Positions 1 to 10,439 of a stretch of 64,000 bases of DNA are shown one piece after another. The notes under the pieces are model-generated. The model was given only the letters and a program-made list of their open reading frames with translations. It was not told where the DNA came from and searched no databases. The position numbers and the translations under genes were made by a program. The stretch comes from an uncultured Pelagibacteraceae bacterium (GTDB lineage: Bacteria; Pseudomonadota; Alphaproteobacteria; Pelagibacterales; Pelagibacteraceae), in the NCBI GenBank assembly GCA_902518185.1, contig CABYFG010000001.1, positions 62,001 through 126,000 on the forward strand, in the 5' to 3' direction. The first letter of the stretch is position 1. Each line of letters starts with the position of its first letter.

Positions 1-270
1 AGAAACTAATTGATCTTTGAAATATTTTTCCTCGCTATAACCCTCAACTTGGAAAACTGTTGCTCCCAAAAGTTTAACTACAAACTTAATTTGATTAGTA
101 ACAATAGTTTCTGATCCATTTCTATTGAAAAAATAATGATTATAGCCAATAAGTTCACCATTTCGAAAAATCTCCATCTCAATTTTGTTGTATTTAATGT
201 AATGTCCAATATGAGCGATTGAATTTGTTGGATAAATAAAAAGAAATAAAATGACTATAATTTTTTTCAT
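1..270 (-). CDS. Secreted DUF6134-like protein, 3' end cut by window edge
   Basis: The reading frame opens with ATG at 268-270 and stays open for 90 codons to the left edge, so the C-terminal part is missing. The first 19 or so residues are a typical signal peptide: Lys-Lys-Lys followed by a hydrophobic core ending near NSIA. The exported part contains the segments FRNGELIGYN and KFVVKLLGATVFQ, then a Glu-rich stretch ending KDQLVS, which resemble the DUF6134 pattern of a short beta-strand envelope protein. The function is unknown. It diverges from the YczE-like gene across 50 bases. The family match is from memory and is moderate only. Confidence 0.6.
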   Translation of the reverse strand, partial: MKKIIVILFLFIYPTNSIAHIGHYIKYNKIEMEIFRNGELIGYNHYFFNRNGSETIVTNQIKFVVKLLGATVFQVEGYSEEKYFKDQLVS

Positions 271-320
271 TTAACAACTAGTTTAATAGACTTTATTAAC
301 AATAGAAATAACTTATTAAA

Positions 321-968
321 ATGTTTTTAAAAATTAAGAAAATACCAAGGGTTAATTGGAGTTCAGATAAGCCTTATAATTTTAAACCAAAATTCTCTAC
401 ATTCTTTTTTTTATGTTTTGGCTTGATGTTATTTGGTCTTGGAGAAGGTCTATTAATTGTATCTTTTACTGGTGCTTCTCCATGGAGTGTTTTAGCTCAA
501 GGTATTTCTTTAAATGTTAATTTGAGTATAGGAACAATAACATTTTTGATAAGTGTTGCAGTTTTAATTTTGTGGATACCGCTTGGTCAAAAACCAGGGA
601 TGGGGACAATACTTAATGCAATCATTATTGCGCTGATGATCGATCTTTGTATAAAATTTGTTCCAACCCCATCTAATTACTTTTATCAATTAATTCTGGC
701 AATAATTTCAGTAATAACCGTTGGAATTGGTGGAGGTATTTATCTTGTATCTAATCTTGGAGCTGGACCAAGAGATGGTTTGATGATTGGTCTCCAAAAA
801 AAAACAAATTTACCAGTTGCTGCCGTGAGAGCATTCTTAGAAATTTCTGTTGTAAGTGTTGGATGGTACTTAGGTGGAACTGTGGGTGTGGGAACTTTAT
901 TATTTGCTTTTGGAATCGGTCCTTGTGTTGCCTTAGGCCTGTATTTAGTTGATAAAATTTTCGATTAG
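321..968 (+). CDS. YczE/YitT-like integral membrane protein
   Basis: This 215-residue protein has about five hydrophobic segments (roughly residues 27-50, 66-87, 92-113, 121-146 and 183-208). It carries the repeated Gly-rich motifs GASPWSVLAQG and LGAGPRDGLMIG that typify the YczE/YitT membrane family. The repeat of a GA-P motif in the two halves suggests internal duplication. The substrate is unknown; the family is often listed as putative transporters. Its stop codon overlaps the stop of the convergent typA gene by 4 bases. The family call is good, the biochemical role is not known. Confidence 0.75.
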   Translation: MFLKIKKIPRVNWSSDKPYNFKPKFSTFFFLCFGLMLFGLGEGLLIVSFTGASPWSVLAQGISLNVNLSIGTITFLISVAVLILWIPLGQKPGMGTILNAIIIALMIDLCIKFVPTPSNYFYQLILAIISVITVGIGGGIYLVSNLGAGPRDGLMIGLQKKTNLPVAAVRAFLEISVVSVGWYLGGTVGVGTLLFAFGIGPCVALGLYLVDKIFD

Positions 969-2791
969 GCTGCAGCGCCTGATTTTTCACTTCTTTTTCT
1001 TTCGTGCGGATCGAGAATGGCTTTTCTCAATCTACAAGAGTCTGGAGTGATTTCCAAAGCCTCATCAGTATTTAACATGCTTAATTGTTCAGCAATGGAC
1101 ATTTTTCTTACTGGTGTTAAAACGACATTTTCATCTGTACCTTGTGTTCTCATATTAGTTAATTTTTTGCCCTTCATAACATTAATAATCATATCTCCAG
1201 GTTTAGGAGATAATCCCACAATCATACCTGGATAAACAGGATCATTATGAGTTACAAACATCTCTCCTCTAGCCTGTAAATTAAATATTGCAAATGCAAC
1301 TGCTTTTCCTTGTTCCATTGAAATAAGTGCACCATTTCTCCTACCTTCCATTTCACCCTCAAATGGCCCATACGCGTGAAAAATTCTGTTAATTACACCA
1401 TTACCTTTTGTAAGTGTTAGAAACCGACTTGTGTATCCCATTAAACCTCTTGTTGGTGCATGAAAGATTAATCTTTTTTTATTTTTACCAGTATCTTTTA
1501 ATTCAATTAATTTGCCTTTTCTTCTGTTCATGGAGTCAATAATCTTTGATGAATGTTCTTCATCGAGATCCATAGTTATTTCTTCTATTGGTTCAAGTTT
1601 GTTACTATTTTCATCTTTTTTATAGAGAACTTTTGGGGGACTAACAGTCATTTCAAAACCTTCTCTTCTCATTTGAGTAAGTAAAATTTCTAACATTAAT
1701 TCACCTCGACCACTTACAACAAAAGAATCGTTACCTTCATTTTCTGTAAAAGTAATTCCAACATTATTCTGTGCTTCTTGAAGCAATCTATCTCTTATTT
1801 GAGTACTTGTAAGTTTTTTACCCTCAGTTCCTGCAAGAGGAGATGTGTTTACAGTAATTGTAATAGACATTGTTGGTGGATCGATTGGAGTAGCTTTAAT
1901 AGGATCATTTACCTCAAGATCACAAATTGTGTCAGCAACATTTGCTTTTTCTAAGCCAGCGACAACTACAATATCTCCCGCCTCACCAATTTCGATTGGT
2001 ACTTTTTTTGTACCCTCATATCTAAAAATTTTAGTAAGTCTTCCTTCATCCACTTTTTCACCTTTCAGATTTATTGCCTTGATCGATTGATTAGCTTTTG
2101 CGGTTCCTTGCGCAATTCTTCCAACTAAGCTTCTCCCTAAGAAATTATCTGCATAAAGAAGAGTAGACAGCATTGCAAAGGGTTTTGTTTTATCAAGTTC
2201 AGCAGCTTTTACATGATCAATAATCTGATCTAATAAAGGATTTAAATTTTCCCTTGGACCATCGATTTCTTTATCAGCCCAGCCAGATCTTCCACTTGCA
2301 TATAAAACAGGAAAGTCTAGCTGTTCTTCATTTGCATCTAAACTTACAAATAAATCAAAAGTTTCATCTAAAACTTCATTAGCTCTTTGATCTGATTTGT
2401 CCAATTTATTGATTACAACAATTGGTTTTAAGCCTTGTTTAAGAGCTTTAGATAAAACGAATTTTGTTTGAGGCATAACTCCTTCAGCAGAGTCTATTAA
2501 AAGTAATGCACCATCTGCCATGCTTAAAACTCTTTCAACTTCTGCTGCGAAATCTCGGTGACCTGGTGTATCAATAATATTTATTCTTGAATCTTTCCAA
2601 TTAATAGATGCAGGTTTTGCTAAAATTGTTATTCCTCTTTCTTTCTCAAGTTCACCTGAATCCATTAATCTTTCGTCAACAACTTCATTTTCCCTAAATG
2701 AACCACTCTGTTTCATTAAATTATCAATTAAGGTAGTTTTTCCGTGATCAACGTGTGCGATTATGGTGATGTTTCTAATATCTTTGCTCAT
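965..2791 (-). CDS. typA: Ribosome-associated translational GTPase TypA/BipA
   Basis: The protein is 608 residues, the usual length for TypA. The GTPase domain shows G1 AHVDHGKTT (residues 12-20), G2 in ERGITI, G3 DTPGH near residue 75 and G4 NKLD near 129. EF-G-like beta-barrel and alpha/beta domains follow, and the C-terminal region carries RTQGTDENVVLTPV. It acts in the cytoplasm on ribosomes, mostly in assembly and under stress. An AGGA ribosome site lies just upstream of the ATG. The last residues (KRSEKSGAAA) are short and polar. It is read alone; the tiny basic ORF at 2877-2993 lies upstream on the same strand. Confidence 0.96.
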   Translation of the reverse strand: MSKDIRNITIIAHVDHGKTTLIDNLMKQSGSFRENEVVDERLMDSGELEKERGITILAKPASINWKDSRINIIDTPGHRDFAAEVERVLSMADGALLLIDSAEGVMPQTKFVLSKALKQGLKPIVVINKLDKSDQRANEVLDETFDLFVSLDANEEQLDFPVLYASGRSGWADKEIDGPRENLNPLLDQIIDHVKAAELDKTKPFAMLSTLLYADNFLGRSLVGRIAQGTAKANQSIKAINLKGEKVDEGRLTKIFRYEGTKKVPIEIGEAGDIVVVAGLEKANVADTICDLEVNDPIKATPIDPPTMSITITVNTSPLAGTEGKKLTSTQIRDRLLQEAQNNVGITFTENEGNDSFVVSGRGELMLEILLTQMRREGFEMTVSPPKVLYKKDENSNKLEPIEEITMDLDEEHSSKIIDSMNRRKGKLIELKDTGKNKKRLIFHAPTRGLMGYTSRFLTLTKGNGVINRIFHAYGPFEGEMEGRRNGALISMEQGKAVAFAIFNLQARGEMFVTHNDPVYPGMIVGLSPKPGDMIINVMKGKKLTNMRTQGTDENVVLTPVRKMSIAEQLSMLNTDEALEITPDSCRLRKAILDPHERKRSEKSGAAA

Positions 2792-2876
2792 AAATCCTGG
2801 CTCTTATACCTTAAAAATTTTTTTTGAAAACTTTAAAAAAACCAATAAATATTGGGATTTTGATCAAAAAATGTCG

Positions 2877-2993
2877 TTATTTTGTTTTTTTTGCCTTTTC
2901 TCTTTTTAATCTTCTTTTTTCTTTAAAAGTAAATTTTGGTTTTTTATTAAGACTTGAGTCCTTGAACGATTTCCCACTATATCTTTTTGACAT
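2877..2993 (-). CDS. Very small basic protein (38 aa), hypothetical
   Basis: An ATG at 2991-2993 opens 38 codons ending in TAA at 2877-2879. By my count 17 of the 38 residues are Lys or Arg, with the middle reading KPKFTFKEKRRLKREKAKK. It fills the space between the groEL terminator and typA, the longest gap in the window. No clear ribosome-binding site precedes it, and the terminator hairpin ends only about 20 bases upstream, so it would need groESL read-through or a promoter inside the terminator region. A Lys-rich reading can arise by chance in such AT-rich DNA. I do not recognise a family. It could be a nucleic-acid or ribosome-binding peptide, which is inference only. Confidence 0.38.
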   Translation of the reverse strand: MSKRYSGKSFKDSSLNKKPKFTFKEKRRLKREKAKKTK

Positions 2994-3013
2994 TAATTTA
3001 TTTTAATATTTCT

Positions 3014-3043
3014 AAAAAAAAAGGCCATCAAAAGATGGCCTTT
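3014..3043 (-). terminator. Rho-independent terminator of groESL
   Basis: On the minus strand a 10-base stem (AAAGGCCATC pairing with GATGGCCTTT, loop TTTT) is followed by a run of T residues, corresponding to A residues at 3014-3022 on the plus strand. It begins 24 bases after the groEL stop codon. It is the only convincing intrinsic terminator I found in the window. Confidence 0.88.
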
Positions 3044-3067
3044 AAATTCTTTATGTTTGAGATTGGG

Positions 3068-5043
<1,976 letters not shown>

Positions 5044-5070
5044 AAATTCTCCTTTATAAATGTAACTCTC

Positions 5071-5098
5071 ATATAGATATTGGGTTCACATTTTCAAG
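5071..5098 (-). promoter_or_regulatory. Candidate sigma-32 (RpoH) type promoter of groESL
   Basis: On the minus strand CTTGAAA (5092-5098) is separated by 15 bases from CTATAT (5071-5076), about 28 bases before the groES ATG. The CTTGAAA box matches the -35 element of heat-shock promoters in proteobacteria; the -10 box is only a partial match to the alphaproteobacterial form. Gene identity supports heat-shock control, but the call rests on motif reading alone. Confidence 0.45.
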
Positions 5099-5167
5099 AT
5101 AAAGATGAAAATTTGATAATCAAAAAAGGTAGGAATTTCGAGATTTTATGGTTTATAGATAAATTTA

Positions 5168-5986
5168 ATGACCAAAAATTTAGATAAAGAAGGGCTTAGT
5201 TCAATAGTTGACAAATATGAGCTATTTTACGTCGACTTATGGGGAGTAATTCACGATGGAATCAAACTACATAAAAAAGCTATAGAGGTTTTAAAAGAGA
5301 TAAAAAAAAGAGATAAAGATTATGTTTTGCTTACCAATGCTCCAAGGCCAAATAAAACAGTAAAAAATTTTTTAGAAAAAATGGGCATGGAAAAGGAAAT
5401 TAGAGATCATGTTTTTACCTCAGGTGAGGCAGCTCTAAAATATCTAAAATATAATTATTCTCATCAAAAATTTTTTCATATTGGGCCTCCTAGAGACTTT
5501 GATTTATTTACTGGGTTTAAGAAGAATAAAAGTGAAAATATTAATGATAGCGACTTTTTGCTTTGTACTGGTTTATTTGATGACCATGAAGATGATCTAA
5601 AATATTATAAGATCTTTTTAGAAAAAAGCTTAGAAAAAGAGATGATTTGTACTAACCCAGATTTAATCGTTGATAGAGGAAATAAGCGAGAGTTTTGTGC
5701 TGGATCGATTGCAATGGTATTTGAAAAAATGGGCGGTAAAGTTGTTTACTTTGGTAAACCATATCCTGAAGTTTATAATCAATCATTTAAGAATAAAGGA
5801 AAAAAAATTTTATCTATAGGAGATAATTTGAATACAGATATAAAGGGAGCAAATCTTTTAAATTATGACTCTCTTTTGATTTCAAATGGAATTCACAAAA
5901 ATGAGATCAAAGAAAAAGGTGTTGATAAAGTTGTGAGATCCTACGAAACAATTTGTAATTACATACAATCAGAATTAAAATGGTAA
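5168..5986 (+). CDS. HAD-superfamily class IIA hydrolase-like protein (TIGR01459 type)
   Basis: This 272-residue protein has HAD motif I at residues 21-28 (YVDLWGVI, nucleophile D23), motif II in LLTNAPRP, a class IIA cap in the middle, and motifs III/IV in FGKPYPEVY and SIGDNLNTDIKGA. The residue two places after the nucleophile is Trp instead of the usual Asp, as I recall for this subfamily (DLWGV/DVWGV), so phosphatase activity is not assured. It overlaps ribF by 7 bases, which suggests a link to flavin metabolism, for example dephosphorylation of a riboflavin precursor, but that is inference from position. Confidence 0.8.
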   Translation: MTKNLDKEGLSSIVDKYELFYVDLWGVIHDGIKLHKKAIEVLKEIKKRDKDYVLLTNAPRPNKTVKNFLEKMGMEKEIRDHVFTSGEAALKYLKYNYSHQKFFHIGPPRDFDLFTGFKKNKSENINDSDFLLCTGLFDDHEDDLKYYKIFLEKSLEKEMICTNPDLIVDRGNKREFCAGSIAMVFEKMGGKVVYFGKPYPEVYNQSFKNKGKKILSIGDNLNTDIKGANLLNYDSLLISNGIHKNEIKEKGVDKVVRSYETICNYIQSELKW

Positions 5987-6903
5987 AAAAAATTACTTTA
6001 TATAAAAATTTTAAAATAAAGTCGCGTCATAGAAATTCTATTATCTTAATAGGTAATTTCGATGGTCTTCATAAAGGTCATCAAAAACTATTTAACTTAG
6101 CAAAAAGATTTAAAAAAAAAACACTCTCAAAAATTGGAGTACTTACTTTCGAACCAATACCTAAGATGTTTTTCAATAAGTCTCTAAAAAATTTTAGAAT
6201 CTCTAATAAGATGCAAAAAATAAACCTTTTAAAAAAAATTGGTGTTGACTTTATCATTGTGAAAAGTTTTGATAAAAGCTTTTCTAAAATAAAATCAATT
6301 AATTTTATCAAGAATATTATTAATAAAAAATTAAATGCAAAATTTATTTTTGTAAGTAATAATTTTAGATTTGGTAATAAGAGAGAAGGAGATGTAAAAC
6401 AATTAATTGAATTTGAAAAAAACTTGAATTATAAAATAATTAATCCCAAACCTTTAAAAATTAATAGAGAATTAATTTCCTCAACTTTAATAAGAGAAAA
6501 GTTGCGGGAAGGAAAAATTATTGAAGTAAATAGTTTTTTAAATCGTAAATGGTCAATTGTTGGCAAAGTTCAAAAAGGCAAACAACTAGGTAAAAAATTT
6601 GGCTTCCCAACTGCAAATATCAATATTAAAGATTATGTCGAAGCTTGTCCAGGTGTTTATGTCGTCAAAACTAGAATTCAAAAAAATAGAAGATATATCA
6701 AAGGTATAGCAAATTTGGGTTATCGGCCAACATTTAATGAAAAAAAATTATTACTTGAAGTTCATTTAATAAATTTTTCTGGAAATTTATATAATAAGTA
6801 TTTAACTGTGGAGTTTTTAAGATTTATCAGAAAAGAAAAAAAATTTAAAAATGTAAATGAATTGAAAAAACAAATTAGAAGAGATCTATTAACAGTTAAA
6901 TAA
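5980..6903 (+). CDS. ribF: Bifunctional riboflavin kinase / FAD synthetase RibF
   Basis: The protein makes FMN from riboflavin and ATP, then FAD from FMN and ATP. The N-terminal nucleotidyltransferase domain shows GNFDGLHKGHQ near residue 26 and an ISSTLIREKL motif near residue 167. The C-terminal kinase domain has GKKFGFPTANI near 205, PGVYVV near 225 and ANLGYRPTF near 246. Length, 307 residues, is normal. The ATG lies inside the 3' end of the HAD gene (7-base overlap), and ileS begins 5 bases after its stop. FAD made here would serve the flavoproteins in the window such as CrtI and the monooxygenase. Confidence 0.96.
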   Translation: MVKKITLYKNFKIKSRHRNSIILIGNFDGLHKGHQKLFNLAKRFKKKTLSKIGVLTFEPIPKMFFNKSLKNFRISNKMQKINLLKKIGVDFIIVKSFDKSFSKIKSINFIKNIINKKLNAKFIFVSNNFRFGNKREGDVKQLIEFEKNLNYKIINPKPLKINRELISSTLIREKLREGKIIEVNSFLNRKWSIVGKVQKGKQLGKKFGFPTANINIKDYVEACPGVYVVKTRIQKNRRYIKGIANLGYRPTFNEKKLLLEVHLINFSGNLYNKYLTVEFLRFIRKEKKFKNVNELKKQIRRDLLTVK

Positions 6904-6908
6904 AATAA

Positions 6909-9626
6909 ATGAGTAAAACACAAATAAATCTACCTAAGACAGCTTTTTCTATGAAAGCAAACTTACCAACGAAGGAACCAGAAATTGTAAAACTTTGGAA
7001 CAAAATAGATCTTTATAAAAAATTGAGAGAGTCAAGAAAAGGTGAGGAAAAATTCATCTTACATGACGGTCCTCCATATGCAAACGGAGATATTCATATG
7101 GGTACAGCGCTTAATAAAATTTTAAAGGATATAATTGTTAAATTTCATCAAATGAATGGAAAGGACTCTGTTTATGTACCTGGTTGGGATTGTCACGGTT
7201 TACCAATAGAATGGAAAATAGAGGAACAATATAAAAAGAATAAAAAGAATAAAAATGAAGTTCCAATAGTTGAATTTAGAAAAGAGTGTAGAACTTTTGC
7301 AGAGAAATGGATTAAAATTCACAAAGATCAATTTAAAAGATTAGGTGTAGTTGGGGATTGGGAAAATTACTATTCTACAATGAGTTATGAAGCTGAGGCT
7401 CAAATAGTTAGAGAACTAGGAAAATTTTTGAAAGAAGGAAGTCTTTATAGGGGTTTTAAACCTGTACTGTGGTCTACAGTTGAAAAAACAGCTTTAGCAG
7501 ATGCTGAGGTAGAATATAAAGATCATAAATCTGATACAATATATGTCTCTTTTCCTGTGAAACACTCAAATTTTAAAGATCTTAACGAAAGTAATATAAT
7601 TATATGGACTACTACACCATGGACGATACCTGCAAATAAAGCTTTAGCATATAATGAAAATTTAAATTATTTACTTATTGAAATTAATGACGATGGGGAT
7701 TTTCATAAAAAAAAAATTGTAGTTGCTGAAGCATTACAAGAGTCAGTTATCAAAGATTGTGGAATTAAAAATTTTAAAAAATTAAAAAGATTTAAAGGTC
7801 AAGATTTTAAAGGAACAATTTGTCATCACCCATTTTTTAATCTCGGTTATGATTATGATATTTCAATGTTAGAGGCGAAATTTGTAACAACAGAACAAGG
7901 AACTGGGATAGTGCATTGTGCACCTAGCCATGGCCCTGATGACTTTAATCTTTGTATAAGTAATGGAATAAAAGCTATTGAGACAGTAGATGGAGATGGA
8001 AAATATACAAATAATGTTCCATTATTTGAGGGTATTCATATTTTTAAATCTAATAGTATTGTAATTGATAAACTCAAAGAGCAAAAAAATCTTTTATCAA
8101 ATGGCGAACTTATCCATTCTTACCCTCATTCATGGAGATCAAAAGCTCCGTTAGTTCATAGAGCAACACCACAATGGTTTATTTCGATGGAAAGCCATAA
8201 GCTCAGAAATAAAGCTTTGAAAGCTATAGACGAAACTACTTTTTACCCTAAGAAGGGTAAAGAGAGATTAAGGTCTATGATTGAGACAAGGCCAGATTGG
8301 TGTGTGTCAAGACAAAGAGTTTGGGGTGTTCCGCTTCCAATTTTTTTAAATAAAAAAGATAAAACAATTTTAGTTGATGATGATGTTTTTGAAAATATTG
8401 CTAAAATTTATGAGAAAGAGGGTTCAGACTGTTGGTTTTCAGATGATCCTCAAAAATTTCTAGGAAAAAAATATGATGTAAAAAATTATGAAAAACTGAG
8501 TGATATTGTTGAGGTTTGGTTTGATAGTGGATCTACTCATTCTTTTGTTCTTGAAAAAAGAAGTGATCTTAAATGGCCAGCATCTATGTATCTTGAAGGT
8601 TCGGACCAACATAGAGGCTGGTTTCACTCTTCCTTACTAGAATCATGTGGCACCCGAGGCAGAGCACCTTTTGAGTCAATTCTCTCTCATGGATTTGTTG
8701 TTGATGGGAAAGGTTTAAAAATGTCTAAATCACTTGGAAACGTAATTGCACCTCAGGATATATTAAAGAAATACGGAGCTGATATTTTAAGAATTTGGGT
8801 AGCCTCTTCTAATTATGCAGAAGATTTAAGAATAGACTATTCTATATTAGATCAGCACTCAGAGTCTTATAGAAAAATAAGAAACACCTTTAGGTATTTG
8901 CTTGGAAATTTGAATGATAATTTTGAGGAAATTAATTTAAAAACCATTGACATACAAAAACTTCCAGAATTAGAGCAATTAATATTGCATAAGATTTACG
9001 AGCTAAATGAAAAGTTCAAAAAATATTTTAAAGATTATGATTTTCACAATCTTTACAAAGAGTTACTAAAATTTTGTACTGTGGATTTGTCTGCATTCTA
9101 TTTTGATATAAGAAAAGATTCATTATATTGTGACAATAAAAATTCTGAAAGAAGAAAAGCATGTTTGCTTCTATTAAATATTATATTAAGTGTTTTGATT
9201 AGGTGGTTTGCCCCTATTTTATCTTTTACAACTGAAGAAATTTTTCAATTAGTTTCAAAAAAAAATAAAAGTATTCATTTAGAAAATTTTTTAGATATTC
9301 CACAAAATTTCCAAAATAATCAATTAAATGAAAAATGGGTTCAACTAATTCACATCAGAAATAAATGTAATCTTAGCATTGAGGAAAAAAGAGCAAATAA
9401 AGAGATTGGTTCTAGTTTAGAAGCTGAAATAAAAATAACTCTTGATAAAAAATTTAAAGATTTGACTCAAAAAATAGATTTTGCTGAACTATGCATCACC
9501 TCTAAAGCAGAGATTATTTATGGGAATGAAAAAGAAATAATGGTTAATACGGTTAAAGCCTCTGGTAACAAATGTCATGTTTGTTGGAAAATAGATACGA
9601 AACCTTGTAGCAGACATTCCACATGA
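6909..9626 (+). CDS. ileS: Isoleucyl-tRNA synthetase
   Basis: This class I synthetase charges tRNA-Ile. It has 905 residues. The HIGH box reads HMGT near residue 62 in a segment starting HDGPPYANGDI; KMSKS is at about residue 604 (GLKMSKSLGNVI); the editing domain has TTTPWTIPANKALAY near 235. A C-terminal zinc-finger-like end CHVCW...CSRH keeps three Cys and a final His. It overlaps lspA by 4 bases; ileS-lspA is a widely conserved pair. Otherwise ordinary. Confidence 0.97.
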   Translation: MSKTQINLPKTAFSMKANLPTKEPEIVKLWNKIDLYKKLRESRKGEEKFILHDGPPYANGDIHMGTALNKILKDIIVKFHQMNGKDSVYVPGWDCHGLPIEWKIEEQYKKNKKNKNEVPIVEFRKECRTFAEKWIKIHKDQFKRLGVVGDWENYYSTMSYEAEAQIVRELGKFLKEGSLYRGFKPVLWSTVEKTALADAEVEYKDHKSDTIYVSFPVKHSNFKDLNESNIIIWTTTPWTIPANKALAYNENLNYLLIEINDDGDFHKKKIVVAEALQESVIKDCGIKNFKKLKRFKGQDFKGTICHHPFFNLGYDYDISMLEAKFVTTEQGTGIVHCAPSHGPDDFNLCISNGIKAIETVDGDGKYTNNVPLFEGIHIFKSNSIVIDKLKEQKNLLSNGELIHSYPHSWRSKAPLVHRATPQWFISMESHKLRNKALKAIDETTFYPKKGKERLRSMIETRPDWCVSRQRVWGVPLPIFLNKKDKTILVDDDVFENIAKIYEKEGSDCWFSDDPQKFLGKKYDVKNYEKLSDIVEVWFDSGSTHSFVLEKRSDLKWPASMYLEGSDQHRGWFHSSLLESCGTRGRAPFESILSHGFVVDGKGLKMSKSLGNVIAPQDILKKYGADILRIWVASSNYAEDLRIDYSILDQHSESYRKIRNTFRYLLGNLNDNFEEINLKTIDIQKLPELEQLILHKIYELNEKFKKYFKDYDFHNLYKELLKFCTVDLSAFYFDIRKDSLYCDNKNSERRKACLLLLNIILSVLIRWFAPILSFTTEEIFQLVSKKNKSIHLENFLDIPQNFQNNQLNEKWVQLIHIRNKCNLSIEEKRANKEIGSSLEAEIKITLDKKFKDLTQKIDFAELCITSKAEIIYGNEKEIMVNTVKASGNKCHVCWKIDTKPCSRHST

Positions 9627-10117
9627 TTTTAAAATATTTTAGTAAAGACTTCAAAATAACATCTATCATATTAATAATTATATTTTTAATTGATAGAATT
9701 TCAAAAGAGTACATTATTTTTTTAGGTGATCAAAATTATAACTCTGAAATATATTTATCATCTTTTTTAAACATTATTTTAATATGGAATGATGGGATAG
9801 CATTTGGTCTTTTATCTTTTGAAGATAAGACGATCTATAATTACATAACAATTTTAATTTCATCTGTAGTAATTATTTTGCTGTTTTTGATTTCAAGAAC
9901 CAAAAAATTTAAAAAATTTTCATATATAATTATTACCGGTGGAGCCTTAGGAAATTTATTTGATAGGATCATATATAATTCAGTACCGGATTTTATAGAT
10001 TTACATTACAATGGTTTTCACTGGTTTGTATTTAATGTTGCAGATATATTTATTACAATAGGTATTATCTGCCTAATTTACGATGAAATTTTTTTAGAGA
10101 AAAAGACAAATGAATAA
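9623..10117 (+). CDS. lspA: Lipoprotein signal peptidase (signal peptidase II)
   Basis: An inner-membrane aspartyl protease that cleaves lipidated prolipoproteins. The 164-residue protein has four hydrophobic segments and both conserved catalytic regions: ALGNLFDR near residue 115 and FNVADIFIT near 138, containing the two catalytic Asp residues. The NDGIAFGLL segment near residue 56 matches the family Asn-x-Gly-x-(A/S)-(F/W) motif. It overlaps ileS upstream by 4 bases and the following lipoprotein gene, a likely substrate, by 8 bases. Lgt, which acts one step earlier, is encoded at 61022-61801. Confidence 0.94.
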   Translation: MILKYFSKDFKITSIILIIIFLIDRISKEYIIFLGDQNYNSEIYLSSFLNIILIWNDGIAFGLLSFEDKTIYNYITILISSVVIILLFLISRTKKFKKFSYIIITGGALGNLFDRIIYNSVPDFIDLHYNGFHWFVFNVADIFITIGIICLIYDEIFLEKKTNE

Positions 10118-10439
10118 AATATTAAAATATATTGTTTGTTTAACATTAATCTTACCGATTATAACAGGATGCCAAGCTTTAAAAGATGGATTAGAAGGTA
10201 ATAAAAAAACTAAAAGAGCAGAGGAGTTTTTAATTAAAAAGAAAAACCCTCTTGTTATGCCACCAGATTATTCAAAATTACCTTTACCAGAAAACTCTAA
10301 AAATTTAGGAGACTCCAATCAAGATTTTGATTTAAAAAAAGTTTTAAAAAAGAACCCAAGTAAAAGTGATACAAATAATCAATCACAAAAAAATAGTTCT
10401 TTTAAAAAATCTATTTTAGATAAAATTAAAAATAATTGA
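10110..10439 (+). CDS. Small lipoprotein of the DUF3035/BamF type
   Basis: This 109-residue protein has a lipoprotein signal with lipobox ITGC, placing the lipidated Cys at residue 21. The next part, EEFLIKKKNPLVMPPDYSKLP, matches the DUF3035 pattern (acidic-EF...PL..PPDY..LP) described in some alphaproteobacteria as BamF, a subunit of the outer-membrane protein assembly machine. The C-terminal half is Lys/Asn/Ser-rich and probably disordered. It sits between lspA and pgi with overlaps on both sides. The family match is fair; the Bam role is inferred from the family name. Confidence 0.7.
   Translation: MNKILKYIVCLTLILPIITGCQALKDGLEGNKKTKRAEEFLIKKKNPLVMPPDYSKLPLPENSKNLGDSNQDFDLKKVLKKNPSKSDTNNQSQKNSSFKKSILDKIKNN

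Noticed and set aside
751-990. Open frame opposite the YczE-like gene
   Set aside because: It lies inside a clear membrane-protein gene and the typA end, and its Gln/Phe-rich text has no motif.
2824-3006. 60-codon plus-strand frame in the groEL-typA gap
   Set aside because: Phe/Leu-rich translation of the complementary strand of the small basic ORF; the minus-strand frame has the better ATG-to-stop layout and direction relative to groESL.
5112-5124. Perfect 13-base palindrome as a separate operator feature
   Set aside because: Made of A/T-rich halves that are likely by chance at this base composition; kept only as a remark under the groESL leader.
7080-7110. HIGH box of IleS reading HMGT as a sign of a broken enzyme
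   Set aside because: The flanking sequence and KMSKS are intact, and HxGT/HxGH variation is seen among class I synthetases.
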